Shown piece by piece: positions 31,441 to 42,239 of a DNA stretch of 64,000 nucleotides. The notes beneath the pieces were generated by a model. That model worked only from the letters and a program-made list of their open reading frames with translations, did no database searches and had not been told where the DNA came from. Origin of the DNA: Conoideocrella luteorostrata (lineage: Eukaryota; Ascomycota; Sordariomycetes; Hypocreales; Clavicipitaceae). A program made the translations under genes and the position numbers. Within the stretch, counting starts at the first letter, position 1; the number at the start of each line of letters is the position of its first letter. Location of the stretch: the NCBI GenBank assembly GCA_032433595.1, contig JASWJB010000129.1:45833-109832 (forward strand), in the 5' to 3' direction.

Positions 31441-32027
31441 GGATCTGGGTCAGCGCCTAAGATTCAAAAAAGCAGGGCAAGAAAGCAGGGCAAGAAAGTA
31501 GGGCAAGAAAGCAGGGCTTGGTCGGGACTAGCGATACGGGGCTTATACGTAACACAAGAGTAACACAACAACACAGCACAATAACCAGCACACGAGATGC
31601 AGAGAAAGCTAGCCCACAAGATGCACGAAAACTCAGTGCACAAGATAAAACAGTAAAAAATCGTGCAAAACTCAATACAGAGTGCATAAAATATAGAAGG
31701 CTAGGTCTTGGTCGGTGTAGATAGGGGACTTACACGCCCAGTGGGCAACTCAACAGCAACGCAGCAGCCAGCGCACAAGACGGGACAAGACCTGGTGCAA
31801 AAAATGCAGAGAATCCAACGTACAAGATTCAAGAAAATCCAGTGCGTAAAATGGAGTGTCTAGCCCGTAATCTACCAAGAATCCTCGCGCAAGCTAGAAA
31901 AACAATAACAGAGCGGCCGCAACGTAACGAAACAGGTCCAAAACTAGCGCAAACGATGCAGAAAAGCCTGGCGCACACGACGCAGATAAAACCATAGCGT
32001 AAGTAAGACCTGAAAATGAGCGCATCA
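31440..32027 (+). repeat. About 190-bp satellite array, locus 1
   Basis: Repeating motif CTTGGTCGG...GGCTTACACG...AAGATGCAGAAAAGCC...GCGCACAAGATG. Successive CTTGGTCGG motifs are 192 bp apart (31515 and 31707). It starts with a 13-bp GCAAGAAAGCAGG tandem and runs straight into block B. Confidence 0.7.
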
Positions 32028-32131
32028 GCACACAAAATGGCGGCGAGATGGGTGGTTGTTAGGAGAGCGGTTCTCAGCTCGGGTTGTGACGAGGAAAAGG
32101 AGGAGAACTCTGGGCAGTCTCTGGAGACTAG
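32028..32131 (+). repeat. Dispersed block B, copy 3 (left arm of inverted pair)
   Basis: 104-bp copy, GCACACAAAATGG to GGAGACTAG. An inverted copy lies at 33001-33086, so the two could act as terminal inverted repeats of a roughly 1-kb element. Confidence 0.85.
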
Positions 32132-32736
32132 TATGGAGACCTTGCAGCCTTTACTCTACAGGAAACCTTGGGCGGATACCATGTAACTACGCCGGGTACT
32201 CACAATCCACAACCATCAAGTCATCCCCGAATTCTGCACTTGGACCCAATTCACTTGTTAGTCTATCCCTCCCGCCTTTGCATTCACACAACGGGATCAA
32301 GATTGCTGGCGCGCCCAGTAGCCGGGACGCATCGAATAGCCCTTTTTCTGGCTTTGGAGCCTTGGCGAATAATGTGACTGCGAACAATACTACTATAGCA
32401 AAACGTCATATTGCCTGCACTACTGCGGACGATGCTACGGCTGCTACTCTGCTGCGAACGAGAATGCTGCTGCTGCTGCTACCCAACTGGGACCGCTCCC
32501 AATACTGCAAGTCAGACATCAAGCAACAATTGACGAACTTCAATGTTCGGCCCGCAGAACAAGCCACCGTGAAAGCGTTGGCTCTCCCGGGTGGTCGTCT
32601 GGAGACACCTTCCAACGGGTTTCCCTCTCACCCTTTTCAATCTTCTTAACCTTCTCAGTTATTGTAGTAACTGCCCGCATCTTGCCGCCAGTGTTTTGTC
32701 CCTTGGAAGCGAGCAACCTACTACTTCGATGCCCGA

Positions 32737-32950
32737 TGCTCAAGCCAAAGCCGTTGAGCCGCGATACATCAATACCAACCGCGAATTAGACGACATCAAT
32801 GACATAGCATGGTTCTTTGATGGTAGAGAAGTAGAACAAGGTTGGATAAAGCGCGAGCAATCCATCAACACTCTGCGAAGGCTCAATGCTGGCAACGTTG
32901 CCACAGATTTTCTGGATGTTTTTGTCGCCCTAGGACTAAGAAGCGTTCTT
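32737..32950 (+). pseudogene. STU1/CLASP fragment between inverted repeats
   Basis: CLASP proteins (STU1 in fungi) stabilise spindle microtubules. The plus strand reads Tyr-Ile-Asn-Thr-Asn-Arg-Glu-Leu-Asp-Asp, Phe-Asp-Gly-Arg-Glu-Val-Glu-Gln, Trp-Ile-Lys-Arg-Glu, Leu-Arg-Arg-Leu-Asn-Ala-Gly-Asn, which is the order at the start of a CLASP N-terminal TOG-like domain. Only about 65 codons of a protein of about 1,100 residues are present. Similarity stops where a palindromic repeat sequence begins (about 32958). It sits between block B copies in opposite orientation. Confidence 0.75.
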
Positions 32951-33000
32951 ACAGTCCCTACTTTCGAAAGTAAAGTATAGATTACAAGGACTCTTTAGTC

Positions 33001-33086
33001 CTAGTCTCCAGAGGCCTGCTCACATTTCTCGTTTTCCTGGCCACAACCCGATCGGAGAACCACCCATCCCGGCGGCATTTTGTGCG
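33001..33086 (-). repeat. Dispersed block B, copy 4 (right arm, inverted)
   Basis: Reverse complement of block B, CTAGTCTCCAGAGG to TTTTGTGCGC. Beyond it (33087-33170) is the inverse of 31270-31330. Confidence 0.85.
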
Positions 33087-33170
33087 CTTACCCAGATCCA
33101 AGATCAACCTGGTGTGGGAATGGCTATTCTCGCGTGGGTAGCAACATCAGTAGCAGCAGCGGCATCATCA

Positions 33171-34084
33171 TCAGCAGATCGTCCAAACGACCGTGTGTCT
33201 GTGTGCTTGCTCCGTGGGAACAGGCGCTGCGCTGCACACAAGTCCGAGAGATTACACCATAGAAACTCGCCAAGTGGGTTACGAATAGACAAGATATAAC
33301 ACCCGTCTGCAGCCCCAGAACTGGCCAAACCCGAGGGAAAACTCATCGATAGCCCAGAGGAAAAGGCAGTGCGCAGAGCCTTGTTGAAGATGAAGATATT
33401 CAAGACACGATGATCGTGGCCACAGGTCAGGAAGACTGTCACGATAGGAGCGGTCAGAAGAGGAGAAATTCATCAGTAGTGCGGGCAATACGACGTTTAT
33501 TACAGCATTAGCATTGTTCGCAGTGGAATTGCTACCAGCGTAGGACAGCGGCAACATCGTCCACCGCAACACCATTCGTACAACGACACTTTCCGCAGCG
33601 ACATCATCCACATAGTATCATCTATACAGCATCGTCCGCAGCGACATCATCCGCAACGACATCGTCCACATCAACGGCAAGATATGCAAAACATCCGCCG
33701 ACAGGGCCTTTTCCCGTGTCGATTTCCTCCCTGAATTCATGACAGACATCAAAGCCAGGGTTCATTCTCCACTAGAATTGGAATACCTTAGCGTGAAGAT
33801 GCGGCAGTTTTCTCAAGATCAAGCACCTTCCGTTGGCAGCGTATCATCGACGCTTTCCACCAAGGTGACAGAAACAAATGAATAGCAGCATCGTCAGGCA
33901 ACAACGCCGGCAGCAGCAGCCGTCTTGGAGCAATTGCGTCGCCTTGCAAAACCATTGTACTGACCATATACGCCCATATACCCAGTACGGAGCGTTTTAT
34001 TCGCCCTTAGCCTCTCACAAAGCCAATTGACTACAACAGCAGCGTCAGCAGTGGTGCAGGCATACGTCGACTAGGACTGGAAAA
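33171..34084. other. Mixed repeats and a coding-like tract
   Basis: 33385-33470 repeats 31150-31230. 33655-33884 is an open plus frame with protein-like composition (Arg-Val-Asp-Phe-Leu-Pro-Glu-Phe-Met-Thr-Asp-Ile) ending at a stop. I do not recognise it. Confidence 0.45.
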
Positions 34085-34267
34085 CAGCAGCTGTGACTAG
34101 GAAAAGACGATGGTCCAGGATGAATATGGCGATACTGCGACAAAAGGTAGAAAATCACCTCTGTCCATACGGAGGAATGGAGCTCAAGGGTGAGGACGAC
34201 GTGGATTCACTTGTATCCTCCATTGTCAGGGCTCTCAATGCGAGTATCAATGCATTGGCTCCATAGG
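34085..34267 (+). pseudogene. Tad1-like LINE ORF2 linker relic
   Basis: Plus strand reads Arg-Lys-Arg-Arg-Trp, Met-Asn-Met-Ala-Ile-Leu-Arg-Gln-Lys-Val-Glu-Asn-His-Leu, then Glu-Asp-Asp-Val-Asp-Ser-Leu-Val-Ser-Ser-Ile-Val-Arg-Ala-Leu, ending at TAG. It matches the region between endonuclease and RT that is also seen at 22377-22440. Confidence 0.75.
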
Positions 34268-34524
34268 CTCACCCAAATCCCCGCTCAATGCCGTGTTTCG
34301 ACTAAGAATGTAAGGATATCTGCAGGCAAGCTTAGTAGTTACGCCGACTACGGCAACCGATAAGGAAATATGACGACTACGAACCCTATCGACAGGTATG
34401 AGAGAAGAAAGCTCGGCATATTCAGAATTGCTTCGTAACACCCACCACCAAAGAGTAGAAGAGGCATCCTCATCGACGAACAAACTATAGAAACTCGTCG
34501 ATAGCCCAGAGGTCAAGGCAGAAT

Positions 34525-34830
34525 TGCTGCGCCAGGCCTTCTTTCCCCCTCCGTGTCAGGCTGACCTCTCGGATATTAATAGACACCAGTACCCTCCGTC
34601 AATCGAACAGCCCTCACATTACAGTACCGGAGATCGAGAAGGCAGTGCGCAGAGCTACCCCGAACGAAGCCCCCAGTGCCTACAGCATTATAAACAGCAT
34701 TCTGCACACAAGACAATCTATATTCTCCTCCCCAGCCTCCACCAGCTATTCAATGCACTTGTTCAACTGGGCTACTGCCCTCAGCATTTTAACGAGGCCG
34801 TGTGTATGTCTGGAGGAGACTAGAACCTAT
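34525..34830 (+). pseudogene. Tad1-like LINE RT-start relic
   Basis: Includes Leu-His-Gln-Leu-Phe-Asn-Ala-Leu-Val-Gln-Leu-Gly-Tyr-Cys-Pro-Gln-His-Phe (about 34737-34795), the conserved lead-in to the RT domain. Same order and strand as 34085-34267, so they probably belong to one 5'- and 3'-truncated copy. Confidence 0.72.
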
Positions 34831-34861
34831 CGTCCTTATAGTTTGTACTTTTAGTATCATG

Positions 34862-35080
34862 ATACCTCTGTCGAGCATCGGTTGAGTATGATGACTTTTT
34901 TGAGCAGGACTTTGGCCAGCACAATGCCCGTTAAGCACGAGTTTGTTGAGCATGAGTCGAGCATGACTTTGCCGAGCATGACTTTGTCGAGCATGATACC
35001 TCTGTCAAGCATGATGCCTGTCCAACATGAGCCTTTGCCGAGCATGATTCCGTTGTTTAGCATGACGAGCATGATACCTC
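34862..35080. repeat. Degenerate 15-bp minisatellite
   Basis: Repeated GAGCATGACTTTGTC/GAGCATGATACCTCT units. On the minus strand this reads as Gly-Ile-Met-Leu-Asp repeats. No gene context. Confidence 0.75.
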
Positions 35081-35082
35081 TT

Positions 35083-35535
35083 TGCACTTTGCGCCCTGGT
35101 TATTGCGTTTTGCGCGTTGCTTCTTCTTGTATCTTGTGCGCTGCGATTTTTTGCATTTTTTGTGCTAGGTTTTGTCCTGTCTGCTGTCTTGTTGTGTTAC
35201 TCTTGTTTTACTTACACGGCCCCGCCATCGCTGCGCCTCCCGACCAAGACCAAGCCCTAGCGGCGCCGGGCGGACTAAGGGGAACAGAAAGGGGACACGG
35301 AAAGAGACAGATAAATGAACAGACAAATGGAAGGAGAAGAAAAAACTTTCCTCTATGGCCAAATTGCTGTATACTTTGTGCCAAGAATTATAATTCAGCT
35401 CGTCCTCCGGAGACTAGGACGAAAGAGTACTTACAGTCTATACTTTACTTCCGAAAGTAGAGACTAGTCACCAGCAGCCTACTCACAGCTCTCCTTTTCC
35501 TGGCCATCCCCCCGCTTGTGCGTTGCGTGCGCTAA
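35083..35535 (-). repeat. Satellite and block B, inverted and diverged
   Basis: 35083-35265 is a reverse copy of the roughly 190-bp satellite (ending near CGACCAAGACCAAGCC). 35411-35535 is a diverged reverse copy of block B plus its outer flank, followed by an (ATC)n tract at 35574-35600. Confidence 0.65.
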
Positions 35536-35639
35536 CACAGATCCATTGTCTGCCTAGCGTGGGCAGCAACTTCATCATCATCATCATCATCATCAGAACA
35601 CGCATGACCTCAAGACCACGAGATCCAACCCGAATGTTC

Positions 35640-35862
35640 ATCCAGAGATTGGAGCCTTTTCATCGTCTTCATCGGATTGAATTGCAATGTCTGATGCTTC
35701 TTGCAGCATGTACGTCTTCCGGGAATTGAACCTTTCAACGAGCTCGTCAGATTGCCTTGCGATAGCTAATGGATCTGATGCTTCTTGCAGTCTATACATC
35801 TTCCGAGATTCGAAACTTTTCGACGAGCTCGTCGACTGACTTACGATATCTGATGCAATCAA
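35640..35862 (-). repeat. 75-bp repeat array C, about three units (reverse)
   Basis: Reverse-strand units of the 25-codon repeat (GATCTGATGCTTCTTGCAG and so on). Confidence 0.88.
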
Positions 35863-36140
35863 TGACGACTAATCGCGGAAAACACGGGCGTCAAATTTGG
35901 TATTAAAAACCAGCAGCTACTCGCTCTGTAGATACTCCGTACCTTGCGCGTCTCTCCACTCATCCTTGAAGTATGGATGGTGAATGATGTAGTTACTTAA
36001 CTAACCGTCGAGAGCAGTTGAACCATTCACCGTCACGGAAAAGACAAGAACATAACGACTTGGACTAATTTGGTATCATTTTCTACCTTAAAAAAAAAGA
36101 GAGAAAAAAATCACCGTCGCCTCATCATAGTGGACGGGTC

Positions 36141-36358
36141 GGTCTCTTGCAGCCTGTACACCTTCCGAGGTTTATGCCTCACTCGACTGGAACAAGTGCA
36201 CCACAGCGACCGCGCGCCCGCACACAGGCACATGCACACACATTCTGCAGCCGGCGACTGCATTATTTTGCAATGCCAGCGCCGGGGCCGAGCAGCAGAA
36301 GCAAAGGCGGAAATGGAGGCGGGAACGGGACCGGCAAGGCAAACAACAAGTCGATAAA
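36141..36358 (+). repeat. Direct duplication, copy 1
   Basis: Recurs at 36736-36902. This copy has about 50 extra bases in the middle, including a GCGCGCCCGCACACAGG tract. Both start within a partial 25-codon repeat (TCTTGCAGCCTGTAC). Confidence 0.88.
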
Positions 36359-36735
36359 TACCCTTCCTTATCTACATTGTTCTATCAACCAGAGGCTGTT
36401 CACCTTGGAGACCTGCTGCGGTTATGAGTACGACATGGCGTGAGAATTATTCCTTCCCGCGGATTTTCAAGGGACGTCGGGGGCGGACCGAACCTGGCAG
36501 AGGTGCTGGGCTCTTCCGGCCATTAAACTCTATCTCTAGACAAACTGATTTTAGAGTCTGTTAAAAAGAAAAGAGAATCCTGCCCCGCCGTCGTCTCCGC
36601 GTTCAGTTGCACATCCAGGTGCCGGAATGTTTACCGGCTCCCTTTTCGCCAGACGGCGCACAAGTGCACCTTTAAAACGGAACTTCCCTGTGGCTTAGGA
36701 TCAACTAACCCATGTCCAACCACTGTTCACATAGT

Positions 36736-36902
36736 ACCTCTTGTAGCCTGTACGCCTTCCGAGGTTTATGCCTCATTAGACTGGAACAAGTGCAGCCAAC
36801 AACTGCATTATTTTGCAATGCCAGCGCCAGGGCCGAGCAACTGAACCAAAGGCGGAGCTGGAGGTGGGAACAGGGCCGGCAAGCAAACAACAAGTCAATG
36901 AA
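36736..36902 (+). repeat. Direct duplication, copy 2
   Basis: Shorter copy of 36141-36358, about 595 bp downstream in the same orientation. It is followed at 36925-37005 by another reverse fragment of the 75-bp repeat. Confidence 0.88.
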
Positions 36903-37005
36903 TACTTAACGTGGTTACGGGTTCCTATCTTGCGATATCTGATGCCTCTTGCAGCGCCTGTACGTTCCGAGATTTGAACCTTTCAACAAACTCGCTAACT
37001 AACTA

Positions 37006-38005
37006 AATTAGATTGTAGCCAATAATCCCAAGTCTCTGTCGTGGCAGTCTTACTCTACTAGTGGTATAGAGTTAACTATAAGGACTCGAGTCCCAGTTCA
37101 TCTCCCAACATAGACTGCTCACTATTCCGCTTCCTAGTCAAACCCCTAGCGGAGAGCTAACTCCGTTCTATCTGCTTAAAAACGAAGACCTCAAGCAGAC
37201 TCTGCGTGCCCTTGCCGTCCACCCGGATGATGCGAACTTCCAGCATACATGTAGACACCGAAGCAATCAATCCAACTACTGGGCCCCTGCAATCATTACA
37301 GTAAGCTTCAACGTTATACTGTGGTGCAGGAATGATACAGAATCCACCCTGGCCAGAGTGTGTACGCTTTCCACCGCACTTCAGAGGGTGATGATGGGCA
37401 AAGTGTCCGCATATGCCCTAAAAATGGTACCATCAACAGAAGCAAGTCAGGGTTCTGAACCGCGCAGATTGCTGTGCCCTCCTGTCGACCTCGTGCCCTT
37501 GGATAAATACAGCCTGCCGGCCAACAGCGATCGGGATCGAAGTTATGGAGGATATTCTTTATGAAAGAAATTAGCCACAAGGTTTTAAACACAGGCAAAC
37601 GTGTTGTTAGCCATCACGCTCTTCCTCGAAGTGTCGTTGGGTCTGCTGTTATTAAACTAGACATACGGGCTTGATAGGGTGCGAGAACATGACCAGCCGC
37701 TACGGACCAAAAACGTATATCAAGACCAACGCGATAATGGGTGGGACCAATCAATTGCAACAGGGCGCGACACAAGAAGGCAGAGCATGTCTACCTTGAA
37801 ACATTTACCGCCTACAACTACGCTAGTTAAGGCCGCCCATCAGCCCTGATATCTTAGCCACAGCTGCAGTACTCCGTACCAAGTGCAACTCTATCGCCTC
37901 CCCGCCCTGCAAAGTTCATTGGGTCGATACTTTTCTCACCAGCATCTCACGCTACACGCCACAAGACCATTCATTCTCTGCAAACATCATCAATAACATC
38001 GCAAG
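37006..38005. other. Upstream region of the kinase gene; unassigned coding-like tract
   Basis: 37090-37290 is open on the plus strand with protein-like composition (Leu-Lys-Asn-Glu-Asp-Leu-Lys-Gln-Thr-Leu-Arg-Ala-Leu) but lacks a recognisable start or family. TACTCCGTA occurs at 37870-37878. No other feature seen. Confidence 0.4.
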
Positions 38006-39308
38006 ATGATCAAAGACGAGGAGAAATATTTCGACTTAAGCGGCGACCAACCACTGCCCAGCGGTCCGAGTACCTGGCACATCACCGACTGGGACCAAAG
38101 GCGCGTGATATCGGTCACGATGGATGGCCTGCAGGATGACGCCAACATGGCAATCAAGTATCTTCGTCGCCACAGTAGTCAGCTCCCTCCCAGCATATAC
38201 CGGATTTACGTGTCGCAAACCGGCGAAATCATCTCGACGCACACTGACCCCAAGGATGACCGAACTCATTGCGTTCATTACCCGCCCCTTCAAGAGGCCC
38301 TTCTCCCCGAAGGTACTCAGACCATACAGCGCGACGCACTCGAGGAACTAGACAGACTTGGCCCGGATGTCGACCTTGTTGCATACCCTCCATGCTCGGG
38401 AGAAAATGGCAAAAAGGTGAGCGGAGACGACTGATCTGACGTCGTCGCAGGAGCAGCTGAAATTAGGTTCTGAGCAGGTTGTCTTCAAATACTACTTCCA
38501 ATGGCAGTTTGCCGAAAAGTCCTGGAGCGAGATGAACCTGTGGATGCGTCTACCCCGCCACGCAAATATTGTCTCATTCGACCGCGTTGTCATTGATGAG
38601 CTCGAGGGACGTGTGATTGGGTTTACTAATGACTATGTCCCTGGCGGGACACTAGAGGAGAACGGATCGCGTGTGTTTCAGCTGGAATGGCTACGGCAGT
38701 TAATAAGGGTGGTGGATGACTTGAACCTCGAATACGGTATCGCGCATCAAGACATGGCGCCGCGGAATCTATTGGTGGACGAGCAGACAAACTCCATTGT
38801 GCTCTTCGACTTTAACTTTGCGGCTCGCATCAATCACCCTCCTTCCGAAGGTAACCGGTATCAAGAGGAGCGCAACGATGTGAAAGGCCTCATATTCACC
38901 GTGTATGAGATCATCACCCGCGATGACAGCCTACGTAGCGTGCCCCACGAAGAGCAGGATTCTAATAACCTCCTTACTCTAGAGTGGGTGCAGCACCCAG
39001 AGGTGAAGCTGGATCATCCCATCACGAAATATAAAACGATGCTACATGAATGGAAAGAGCAGCGGGCAACAACAGACTTGGGTCGCGTCAACTCAGGCAA
39101 GGCGCCGAAAGCGATCGATTGGCCGTCCAGGCCTAGACCGCCACGGAAGACCATTAACTCCTTTACTGACGAAGAGTGGTTCACCCGACGGCATGTTGTA
39201 CGGGAAAGGGGAGGTCAGGTCTTGGACTGGGAGCGCCCGCCACAGGAGCGATTGGACGGCAAGACTCGCATGCTCTCGACTGGTAAACCAGTCACCTGTC
39301 ACACATAG
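38006..39308 (+). CDS. Divergent fungal protein kinase
   Basis: Two exons, 38006-38416 and 38478-39308, joined at a phase-0 intron of 61 nt (GTGAGC...GAGCAG). A nearer AG at 38450 would give a 34-nt intron, too short. The 413-residue product has kinase landmarks: beta-3 Lys141 in Val-Val-Phe-Lys-Tyr-Tyr, an alpha-C Glu in Trp-Ser-Glu-Met-Asn, a catalytic loop His-Gln-Asp-Met-Ala-Pro-Arg-Asn (Asp229, Asn234), and Phe-Asp-Phe-Asn in place of DFG (Asp248). All metal- and ATP-handling residues are present, so activity is plausible despite the odd loop. It belongs to a lineage-expanded fungal group, substrate unknown. It is the only intact kinase among three kinase loci here. Confidence 0.85.
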
Positions 39309-39731
39309 GCTGCTACAGCTTCCTGCGACAAAAGATCCAGTGGATGTCTCTAAATAAATGCACATTGTAGTTTCATTGATCTCAAGTGATTAGAGCTGGA
39401 TTAGAGCTGGATTTGCGGATAAGGTCTCTCGATCTTCCCGGTCCAAAGCATTGGTTACGCATACACACGCGAGGAGGGAAGAATGTAGCTAATATACCAC
39501 CTAGAAAAAGGCATCTACTAATAAACTTGTGTGCTTGCTCAATTGATTAGACGGCCGTGCTTTTTACGGCCTTTGTCGGCTGGTAGAGTTACAAGGGACT
39601 GTGAGTGTCGTGGCCCGTCAACCGAGGCCTTCTTGACGGCACCCACGACCTTGCGTGCGCGGGACTTGGGCTGGTAATATTGCACACCGACCAGACGGGA
39701 TCTGGGCGAGCCCCCAAGATGCAAAAAAGCA
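39309..39731. other. Intergenic; unassigned basic peptide frame
   Basis: The minus strand at 39539-39700 reads as a Lys/Arg-rich peptide (Lys-Ser-Arg-Ala-Arg-Lys-Val-Val-Gly-Ala-Val) that might be another ribosomal or histone-like fragment, but I cannot identify it. Confidence 0.35.
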
Positions 39732-39820
39732 GCGCACAAAATGGCGGCGAGATGGGGTGGCTCTCAGCTCGGGTTGTGACGAGGAAACGGAGAACTGTGG
39801 GCGGTCCTCTGGAGGCTAGG
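39732..39820 (+). repeat. Dispersed block B, copy 5
   Basis: GCGCACAAAATGG to GGAGGCTAGG. A short internal deletion removes the TTCTCAGGAGAGCGG part. Confidence 0.85.
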
Positions 39821-40489
39821 TCTACATTTCCTTTCAGTAATTACTCTACAAGTGTAACCGCATCGTTCCCTAACTGGCGAATGTGCCAGAAGCACCACCA
39901 AGACTCAGTTGCAGGCCGCGTGGCCACGGGAAATTTAACTTGTTCTGCTGGCCGCGACGTGGAATTCGCGACAACATTGCTTGGTTATCCGCGCTACAAA
40001 CAGAGCCGCAGTACCCGTGACGTCTTGCGAGGCAGAGATCAATTGACGAGCGCGAGTGATGAACAAATTTCTTGAGTATGGCAGTAGTATTTTTTAGCAG
40101 TAGTAGTAGCAGCAGTCGTAGCGGCTTCAGCATTGCGGGCAATACGACGTATTACTCCGCTGTAGTAGCATTGTGAGCAGTAGAATTGTGAGCAGCGTAG
40201 GAACAGCAGCAGTGGCAGTGGCAGCGGCAGTGCGGGCAACACGACGTTTGTCGCTCCGTACTGTAGGCATTGTGAGCAGTAGATCTGTGAGCAGCGAGGA
40301 GCACCAGCACCAGCACCGCACCAGCACAACGCATATAGGAATTGGCAACGTATACAGGCATTTGGCCATGGAGGAAGCACGTTTCTCTATCCATCTGTTC
40401 ATTCATCTGTCCCTATCCCGCGTCTGTCTGCGTTGGCCTGCCCGGCGCCGCTAGGTCTTCGTCTTGGTCCGGAGTCCAGCTGTCGGCTT
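39821..40489. other. AGC-rich triplet region, no gene
   Basis: 40080-40320 is rich in AGCAGT triplets with internal near-duplicates (40130-40190 and 40230-40290, both with GCGGGCAA...ACGACG). Long frames on both strands reflect low complexity. Confidence 0.5.
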
Positions 40490-41216
40490 ACAAGCGAAAC
40501 ACCAACAAAACAGCCAGGACAATAACCAACACACGAGACAGGACCAAATCTAGTGCAAAAGATGCAGAAGAGTCCCGCACACAAGGTGCAAAGGCAAGCG
40601 GCATGCAAAGCCAAAGGCCGGCGCGTAAAATGTAAAAAGCCCGCTTGGTCGGGAGGCGCAGCAGTAGAGGGCTTACACGCGAAACAAGCAACACAACCAG
40701 GAGAGCAACCAACACCACGGCCAAGACAGCAACCAACACCACAGCCAGGACAGCAACCAACGCACAAGACAAAACGAAACCAAGTGCAAAAGCTGCAGAA
40801 AGCCCCAGCGCACACGATATTAAAAATATTGTGGACAACTCAAAGCATGGCGCACAATCCGTAAAAAAGCAGGTCCGCCCGGTCCGGCGAACGGAGGCCT
40901 GCACAAAACTCAGCAGCCACACAACCGCAACACCACGGAACAGACCCAAACGTAGTGCAAAAGATACCAAAAAAGCCAGCAAACAAGATTAAAGAATAAG
41001 AGCGCGCAGAACATTAAGCCCAGCGCGCAATCTACAAAAAGCCAGGGCGTGGTTAGTCCGGCGAACGGGTGCCAATAGCTACAAAACCGCAACTCCACGG
41101 ATCAGGCCCAAACCTGTCGCAAAAGATGCAGAAAGACGCAGCGCACACGATGCACCCAATAATCAATGCGTAAAATGAACTTCCCAGCCCGCAAACCGCA
41201 CAAAATGCAAAAGGCA
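40490..41216 (+). repeat. About 190-bp satellite array, locus 2
   Basis: Diverged units with GGCTTACACGCG, CAAAAGATGCAG and GCGCACACGAT motifs, plus a short internal CCAACACCACGGCCAAGACAG tandem. It runs straight into block B as at 31440-32131. Confidence 0.7.
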
Positions 41217-41322
41217 GCGCACAAAATGGCGGCGGGATGGGTAGTTCTCATGGGAGCGGTTTTCAGCTCGGGCTGTGAGCGGCAAAGGGAGGAGACTGTT
41301 TGCGGTGCTCTGCGGACCGGGG
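41217..41322 (+). repeat. Dispersed block B, copy 6
   Basis: GCGCACAAAATGG to TGCTCTGCGGACC. Confidence 0.85.
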
Positions 41323-42159
41323 CAGTCTTTCTAGTGTTTAGTCTACTAGTACTAACAGTACAGTACAGAGTAACTACTTGAAGGCTATCGCCAACGTCGT
41401 CGCCAACCTCTCAAGCAAATCGGCCCGAATACGAGTGCGCGGGGGGGTAATACAATTACGAGCGACGAATAGGTTCGCTACGGAACTGGCGATAGCCATG
41501 AACTTAATTGAGAGAGCAGCAGCCTGTCGGATAGTAAACCCGAATATACAACCCAAACAAAACATAAGGCTTAGCCAGAGGCCACTTTTGATGTGTAGTT
41601 ATGACCCTTAGGAGGCTCACAACTGCACATCAGAAATGGTGTAGCCAAAGGCCACTGTTCATGTGTAGTTATGACCCTTTTCCTGGACACAACCCAGATG
41701 ATACGGTGTGGCTCCTCGATTGGGGGTCAGGTCGTGGTGAACAGTGGAGACTGCACCCATCCCGCCCACTGTGCGTGCGGCTCAACCTGCCGCCTTTTAA
41801 ATTGAAGTGATGTATTCGCTGATGATGATGATGATGATGATGCCGCTGCTATTTATGATGATGATGATGATGTTGTTGTTGTTGTTGTTGTTGTTGCATG
41901 ATGCCACACTCAGCCACAACAGGCATCGTAGTGCACACAGACGCTTCCCGTCCTCTCATGGAGCAGCGGAAAGAATATTTCTGCACGCGCACACCACCTG
42001 GCACTCGTCGCCAAAGAATGACAAACATGCTGTCAAGATGCTGGTCCTCTCCACGTTACCGTTCGGCCTCGTTGTACAGACGGCCAAGTCAGCCAAGCTC
42101 GCGCAGTTCTCCAGGCTCATTTGCTGACATGTTGACGGGCGGCTCCGCAAGAGGTTGTA
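41323..42159. other. Microsatellites, no gene
   Basis: 41585-41680 contains a repeated CAGAGGCCACTTTTGATGTG/CAAAGGCCACTGTTCATGTG pair. 41818-41870 is (GAT)n and 41872-41896 (GTT)n. 42080-42130 resembles, inverted, the start of the coiled-coil frame at 44143-44781 (Pro-Pro-Val-Asn-Met). Confidence 0.5.
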
Positions 42160-42212
42160 GCGCACAGAATGCCGGCGGGATAGGTGGTTCTCGGCTCGGG
42201 TTGTAGCCAGGA
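42160..42212 (+). repeat. Dispersed block B, copy 7 (short)
   Basis: GCGCACAGAATGCC to TTGTAGCCAGG, lacking the middle and the right end. Confidence 0.75.
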
Positions 42213-42239
42213 AAGGGATGAGACTCATGCAACAGCAAG

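Noticed and set aside
40399..40982. Long minus-strand Cys/Leu-rich frames at 40399-40815 and 40488-40982
   Set aside because: They cover the satellite array on its reverse strand. Composition reflects the repeat and not a protein family.
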